Origin: Limnephilus marmoratus | Lineage: Eukaryota > Arthropoda > Insecta > Trichoptera > Limnephilidae | DNA: 64,000 nt | Reading direction: 5' to 3' | NCBI GenBank assembly: GCA_917880885.1 | Contig: OU862909.1 | Coordinates: forward strand, 31,680,405-31,744,404 | Part shown: positions 58,191 to 64,000 of the stretch, piece after piece | Numbering within the stretch: the first letter of the stretch is position 1 | Layout: every line of letters begins with the position of its first letter | Translations under genes and position numbers: made by a program | The notes under the pieces: generated by a model | The model's database searches: none | What the model was told of the DNA's origin: nothing | Seen by the model: the letters and a program-made list of their open reading frames with translations, nothing else

Positions 58191-58194
58191 TGGG

Positions 58195-58355
58195 AGGTTC
58201 GTTATCCTTGTGCCGAGCTTTAGACGCCTTTAGACGCCCGTGGGTGTCGCTTTCACTTTGCGAGTTCTCCTCGCGGAACTAATGCTGTGAAATCTTCGCC
58301 GCACAACTCTCGTGAGCGGGGGAAGGGAAGGGGGTCGGGGGTGGGGAAGAGTAAA
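58195..58355. other. GC-rich island 7
   Basis: CTTTAGACGCCTTTAGACGC (a short tandem repeat) then CTCCTCGCGGAACTAATGC and a GGGGGAAGGGAAGGGGGTCG run. No gene was seen. Confidence 0.3.
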
Positions 58356-58737
58356 TCCAAAGAGCACTGCCTGTGATTATATTTCGAAATAATACGCGTG
58401 TATTCCCTTACGAATATAAATAACACAATAAAAAAGTTCTCTTGGAGGAAGTCATTTTGATTTTACACGGAAAATCTTTTCGACAGTAAAATTCACCTTG
58501 TGTTGGTTGAGGTAACTTTTTTTATTACGCGATTTAATACGTATAAGATTTTAATATTTCCCCCCGCTGTTTTTTAAATATAACCTCCAGAGTTTCAACA
58601 CCCTTTATTTTCAATGAAAATTAAAAAAAATAGGAAGAAACTTTATCTCGTCTTGTATTATTTTTAGATCAAAATTTCTAGCCTCCATAACTCATGATAG
58701 AAATATTTTTGCTATGCATATGCTAGATATAGTGACA

Positions 58738-58812
58738 CCAGTGATGATCAACCTTTTTAGCCGCGGGGCCAATTTATCCATTTTCAATTTGTTTGCTGGC
58801 CGCGGGGGGTAA
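58738..58812 (+). mobile_element. Possible second hAT-like end
   Basis: CCAGTGATGATCAACCTTTTT and GCCGCGGGGCC resemble ends of other hAT non-autonomous elements, and GGCCGCGGGG recurs near 58800. It ends a few bases before the MITE at 58825. No matching opposite end was found. Confidence 0.35.
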
Positions 58813-58824
58813 GTACCTACGTAC

Positions 58825-59121
58825 CAGTGGCAGTCCGTGAGTTTTCAGTAAACTAGAGTGCTAAGATTGGAAATTACGACGCTATTGATGTTGTTGTAGC
58901 TGAAAACTAATTTTGTTTTATTTTTTTTAATTTAAATTTTTTGTAGGAAGCTATACTGAAATGTGGATGCGGCGCATCCCCAAACTGAAAGAACCCTGAA
59001 ATCTTCGTACAAAATATTGAAATTTAAAAAAAAAAATCATTTTCAGCTACAACAACATCAATAACGTCGTATTTTACAATATTAGTACTCTAGCTCACTG
59101 AAAACTCACGGACCGCCACTG
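58825..59121. mobile_element. hAT-superfamily MITE with 8-bp target duplication
   Basis: A 297-bp element starting CAGTGGCAGTCCGTGAG and ending CTCACGGACCGCCACTG. It has long terminal inverted repeats of about 90 bp (GATGTTGTTGTAGCTGAAAA at their inner ends). It is flanked by CTACGTAC at 58817-58824 and 59122-59129. The CAGTGGC start and 8-bp duplication are defining features of hAT elements. There is no transposase. Confidence 0.9.
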
Positions 59122-59129
59122 CTACGTAC

Positions 59130-60155
59130 AGCTTTACATTGTTAAATTTGCAATCGGTTGTGATGCAAATCTATTTGAATTTTCTAAAACGGTAATTTAA
59201 AAAAAAAAAAAAACTAAATATAATTTTATATCTCCAAGACTAAACTAAGACTGATATTTTTCCTCATTCTGGAATATTAAAGAACACATAAAAATACTTA
59301 CTTGCAATTATGAGCAACTGTTTTGCTTGGAAAGATAGAAAAAAAATTGTTAAGAAGTCCCTTTTGATATTTTATAAAACAGAAAAACGAGAACAGCGCC
59401 GCGCTGCGAAGATGATTTTTTTCTATACTAACTGGTAAGTAAGAAAGAATACCTAAGAAAAAACTTATTATTTTGAGCATCTAATTCAATACTTTGAAGA
59501 AAGACTGAAGTTTTTCGCTTAACCCTTTTGCAAAACAACAGAAACCGTTGATTGTTCTTTACCGCAATTTTTTTGATATTTTATTTAGTCGAGTGAGAAG
59601 TACGAAAAGCTTGCGGGTCACACAAAATGGGCCATTGATCTATATAAATCCAAAATGATAAACCGTAAAATTTCATGACACCAGAGTTCACCACAATCGA
59701 GAGTTTATATTGACTATTAAATATCTACCATTATGGATATCGTGTTGTTATAGGACACTAATTTCTATCATGTACCCATTCGGCCATGCTGTAGGAGGGA
59801 GGAAAGACAAAAACCGGCCAACCATTCCACAGCCGAGCTGTCGACATTTAATATTAGCTAATATAAATATTGAGGATGATGCAAGGCGCAATAGTAAAGT
59901 GAAGTAAGAAGATTTACATAATGCCAAGTCCCTCAAAAACACTACGATAAATAACCTACCGAAATAAATTATTTGATGAAACACATTCTAAAAGATTGGG
60001 TTAAAATAATACAAGACAACTCTACGTACAAGTACATACACGTATACCGATCATCTTCGTTCAAAAGTTACGTTCTATAATCCTGCCAAAATCAATATGA
60101 ATATTTTCCATTTTACACAACGTAACAAAGATCCATTCCTCCTCATTAGGATCAC
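59130..60155. other. No gene recognised
   Basis: AT-rich with homopolymer A runs; the 65-codon frame at 59710-59907 shows no motif. Confidence 0.45.
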
Positions 60156-60159
60156 CTTA

Positions 60160-60425
60160 AGCCGACGTGACGCAGTCACCTGATCCTGCGGCGGGGCAAT
60201 CAAACCCTGCGACAAAATATGAAGGAGGAAGTATTGTTATTAAGTTTCTCCCGACGGGAGCAAGATTCATGATCCGAGTTACTGAAAGTGTTCGGAGGAG
60301 CTCGGGGAATAGCGGGCACGTCCCTCGGCTGCCGGGGGTGACTTGTACCGAGGTGGGTGGGTAAAGATATAGGGTGGGCAAGGGGTAAGGCAGACGTAGA
60401 ACCTGCTTCCTCCCCTCCGCAAGAG
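60160..60425. other. GC-rich island 8
   Basis: Open frames exist on both strands (for example plus 60167-60364), but none shows a domain. CTCCCGACGGGAG forms a hairpin. GGTGGGTAAAG at its end resembles a splice donor, so an unrecognised exon is possible but unproven. Confidence 0.35.
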
Positions 60426-60429
60426 ATGG

Positions 60430-61440
60430 ATGAGGACGAATATTGTATGAAGCTCTGTATTTTGTTCTTGGTGTTGTTCAAAATTAATATCAAGATTTTT
60501 TTCAGCTTGGTGCGAGTTGCCCATGTTATTGTGGATGTTTGCAAATGTACAAAACAGTTTGTTTAAATGTTGAACTCTTATTTTAGGTGTCACTAAATCG
60601 GATAAAAATCAAGAAGAAAACATATTATGGTGGCATAGTGGTGAATGTCCGATAAGCACAAATTCACCACTTTAGACACCAATGCAAGCTAGTAGAAAAC
60701 TCGACACACCAATACAAATAGAAAATTGCAATCTAATATAACTTAAGTTATTATTCCGATAAAGTATTATACCTTGTAGAATTTCAGAGAGACAACTTTG
60801 AGATTTAGTGACTAATATCTGGGGGAAGATTAATCGGAAATTTGGTAGAGCAAGATGCCGAAACTCGTGGCTTCGAAATTTTACGTGACTGCTACGAGGC
60901 ATTTCCGTTGAGTTGTTCCAAGCTGCAGTCGATGTCGATATGTCAATGACCAGCCTGATGCAAATTTATTTAAGCATTTTCTGTTGTTTTGTTTTCTACT
61001 TGTGTTCTCCAATGCTTTCATCTACATTAAACATTTTTCTTTATACCTAGTCATTATTCCAGTTCATGTTGGTTATTGTGACCTAATATATGTATGACTG
61101 CCAGAGTAAATAATTGTAATAAGTTAAGGTGTAAACAGTACTCGAATTAATCAACGATTCTAAAGTTGATTAATAGGTAAGAAGTTAGAATTATTCCATT
61201 TAGTTTTCAGTCATTAATTATGTGTCATCAGTGATCAAATCACCAATTTGAAATACCTAACATTATATCCTTAATTACCCACATACTTCTAACTAGGTAT
61301 ATTAAGAAAGTAGATAGCTAAATTATTAAAAATGCACACCTTGCGAAACAAAGAGAATCAAAAAACGAAAAAGCTAAAAGTTCTGATTACAATTACCACA
61401 GAATAAATGTTTAAAAACTTTCAAGCGTTCAATGTAGAGG
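60430..61440. other. No gene recognised
   Basis: Short frames only; no repeat seen elsewhere in the window. Confidence 0.45.
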
Positions 61441-61650
61441 AACTTTATTCAAAGAATATTTTATTCAAACTAAAAAAAATTGAATACACCACTGCTCAAC
61501 ATAAATTTTCAACTAGAGCAATAAGCCAAAATGTATTGATTACTCCCAGATTAAAGACATGTTTTGAATAGAGAAATATTAAATTCAATGCTACGAAACT
61601 ATACAATGCTCTACCAAATCATATTAGATAATATTTAAAACAAAAGTAAA
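61441..61650 (+). pseudogene. LINE polyprotein C-terminal relic (plus strand)
   Basis: The plus-strand frame reads HKFSTRAISQNVLITPRLKT, one stop, then RNIKFNATKLYNALPNHIR. This matches the ending of many LINE polyproteins (Y.TR.....P..rt.f...s....g...YN.LP..i). It is interrupted by stops and lacks the RT. Confidence 0.55.
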
Positions 61651-62159
61651 AACATTGCTGAGATAACACAGTGATAATCAAATTATAAACATTATGAAGA
61701 CGATGTTAAAGCAACCCGAAACTAAATACAAAAGTTTAACAAACTACAGACTGCCTCAGAAAAGGAAACCCTAGTGAGGAAGCGAAAAAATAAAATTATT
61801 TTTTATTTTTAATATTTGTATATTTTTTACAATAAGTATACATTTTTTTTAATGTTATAAAGGAATATAAAAATAGCCTTTCCTCACCATAAATAATAAG
61901 AAAAGAATAAGTAAGAAAAACTCAAGATTTATCAAGAATAGATTTCAAGATTTAAAAGAAATAATAATAATAGATATGAACCCTTACAGTAGTTTCAGGT
62001 ATTCAATTTAAGTTGGAATTTATGACTACTTGCGAAAATATTTATATTTACCGGTAGGTTGTTGAAATAAGTTATAAGTACCTAGAGAGAGATAGATATT
62101 TTGAATGTGTTTGGTATTAAATTTTTTGGATTTTAATTTATATTGAAATGTAAATTTTA

Positions 62160-62500
62160 TTTAGCTGCATTTCTTTGAAACTTTGTGTTATTGAATTTTT
62201 TTATATATGTTGTCTATTGGAGGTGCATTGACTACTGAAAAGATTTTTTCAGTAGAAAATTTGGATGGTTTTTTCAGGATAACTTTAATTATCAATTTTG
62301 TAAGGATTTAAAATAACATCACACGTTCCTCCCCAGCCCATAATACCGTATTGTAATATAGATTCAACAATTGCATAGTACGTTCTTTTTAGGTTTTCTA
62401 GTCTAAGAATATTTCTAAGTCTTATAAATATATAAATACATTTCCGATTCTTTCGACAAGTTCACAAATATGTGTTTTCAATTTAGAATGATGACTCGTA
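62160..62500 (-). pseudogene. LINE reverse transcriptase fragment (minus strand)
   Basis: The minus strand reads LKTHICELVERIGNVFIYL, a frameshift, then NLKRTYYAIVESILQYGIMG and WGGTCDVILNPYKI, a stop, and TEKIFSVVNAPPIDNIYKK. The Y..iv.S.l.YGi..WG motif is diagnostic of LINE RT C-terminal regions. It is inverted relative to the piece at 61441, possibly from the same element family. Confidence 0.65.
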
Positions 62501-62564
62501 TTTATACAAAAAGATATTTCATTCACACTTGTACTATACTTTATACTTACTTCACGTACAAACT

Positions 62565-62720
62565 TCCCCTGGTTACGAATAACCTGACAATATTTTAAAA
62601 TCTCCTACTACCACCACAGTAAGCGGAAAATGTTGCTTGTGTCGTGGTGGAGGACTTAGCCAGCCGAGAAATTAAATACGGGATACCTGTGTGGGTCCCA
62701 GACGCAATGACCGGTTGAAA
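62565..62720 (-). mobile_element. Dispersed repeat with tRNA-like head, copy 2
   Basis: Second copy of the repeat at 11690-11870, in the same orientation and with about 20-25% divergence by eye. Confidence 0.55.
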
Positions 62721-62724
62721 TTAA

Positions 62725-64000
62725 TAAAAATACTCGTAAATAAAAAGTCTACGGCACCCGGAATCTTAGTGAGCAAGCAGGTAGGATTGTCATTTAACGA
62801 ATTTATTGTAAACAGCGGTATATAAAATGTATGATTTCAGATCTTTGTCGGCATTATACATATATTTATTTGGCTGAAAGTGAATCATTCAAGTACCTAA
62901 TTGCTGCCCCTGATCGTGGATATTGGTTCATTGTTCATTGTAGAAGAGTACTGATTCTAATAAAATAAATTTCTATGATTTAATATCCTAGAATTTCTGC
63001 AATAAATAAATTAATGAAAGTGTGACTCGGTGTTATGAGACTTCAGCGGCCATATAATATATTCCAGGGATACACAAGGGTGTGACGGTGTTCGGTAACT
63101 CAATATCACATATTGCGAAGTACACCTCCATAACATCATAACCGAGGTGTTTAATGATAATTAGAAAACATCATAATTTATATCTTTGTATAGATATAAT
63201 CGTACGTTTTCATGCTTATACTTGTGTGTTCCACGTTGTGAATATTCGTTTAATTTTTAAGAACTGAATAAACAAGGCGTTTCGATAATTATTACATGCC
63301 CTGTGATAACAATTACTACACAATTTATACAATTCGTAAGGACGCTATACGATTAATTTCTCACGATAAATGAAACTTAAAAATCAAACACCTGGTGTGC
63401 GTGTTAAATCATGAATGCCATGAAAAATCATTCTCATAATATTAGCATGATTTTGTTTATTTATGGGTAACGTTAAATGCGTAAACTACAAGGTTACGAT
63501 TATCATTGACTTTACTTGATTTTCTTATAGCTGTGTGCATTTGATGCAACATCGTCGTTTAATGTATACAGAAGCATTTTTTCATACAATTATCAATGTT
63601 TTCGAGAAGAATAAAAAAATAATAATTTAAATTATTTGTTTCTAAATTTAATCGAGTTCTACGAATCTACGAATTGAACACAAAAACAATTTGGGTTTAA
63701 TTAAAGAAAAATCTATTAAAAATGTGATAAATGTGTGGTAAATTCATTCGGAATAAAGATGGGGAGAAGACGATGTATTTATGCAAAATTCTCCAAACGC
63801 TTATCATCGGTTGGGGTTGGGAACGAAACCTAACTTTTTTGCCAAATGGAGTTTTTGATATTAAATTGATATTACGTATTCATAATATTTCTCAATTTTT
63901 TCATATTTTTGATAAAGGATATTGTGATTATTGAAAACCCAATTTGGAAGAATGTTGGTGAAGCCATTGCAGCCAACTAACATTTTTCAGCATTTGACAT
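62725..64000. other. AT-rich DNA to window end, nothing recognised
   Basis: Frames at most 67 codons long, without domains. No repeat match was found. Confidence 0.5.

Noticed and set aside
1..64000. CRISPR array, bacterial operon or phage genes
   Set aside because: No spaced direct repeats of suitable size, no ribosome-binding-site/operon structure and no prokaryotic-style genes; the window is eukaryotic.

Overview
This window looks like AT-rich, transposon-laden DNA from an insect nuclear genome. The evidence is a single conserved exon encoding the last two zinc fingers of the Senseless/Gfi1 family, an insect-like mix of decayed Penelope-like, LINE, SINE, hAT and PIF/Harbinger-type repeats, and many short GTAGGTACCT-type strings. 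I cannot fix the insect order; Hemiptera or Lepidoptera seem plausible. No bacterial, organellar or viral gene was recognised. Apart from the senseless exon, the short open frames show no conserved domain beyond the retroelement fragments listed.

Layout. Positions 1-19850 are unrecognised AT-rich DNA with scattered repeats: copies of a poly(A)-tailed retroposon (family A), a long tRNA-headed SINE, Penelope-like fragments with hammerhead-like motifs, and small foldback elements. Positions 19855-22186 hold the most striking object: a 2.3 kb array of about 5.6 near-identical 413-bp units, each with a complete tRNA cloverleaf. Two cloverleaves lie on the minus strand and four on the plus strand, arranged head to head, and the array is bounded by a 15-bp direct repeat. 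Positions 22200-49000 hold LINE fragments (two related copies in inverted orientation at 23.4-24.6 and 38.9-39.7 kb), MITEs, more family A and SINE copies, a Penelope GIY-YIG tail, and several GC-rich islands that could be conserved regulatory DNA.

Positions 49476-49693 are the terminal coding exon of senseless on the plus strand, with a clear splice acceptor, an in-frame upstream stop and a TGA stop. No earlier senseless exon was found. If the gene is intact, the preceding intron therefore fills all the upstream sequence, about 49 kb. The putative 3' UTR begins with a decayed minisatellite of about ten units of 50-60 bp, followed by about 2 kb that is relatively repeat-poor and carries UGUAAAUA motifs.

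Positions 52.5-64 kb return to repeat-rich intergenic-like DNA. They include a perfect palindrome with 105-bp arms, a cluster of GCGAG palindromes, a well-preserved hAT MITE with an 8-bp target duplication, and LINE relics. There is no operon-like cooperation among genes here. The interest lies in the tRNA array, the ribozyme-like repeats and the unusual structure around senseless.
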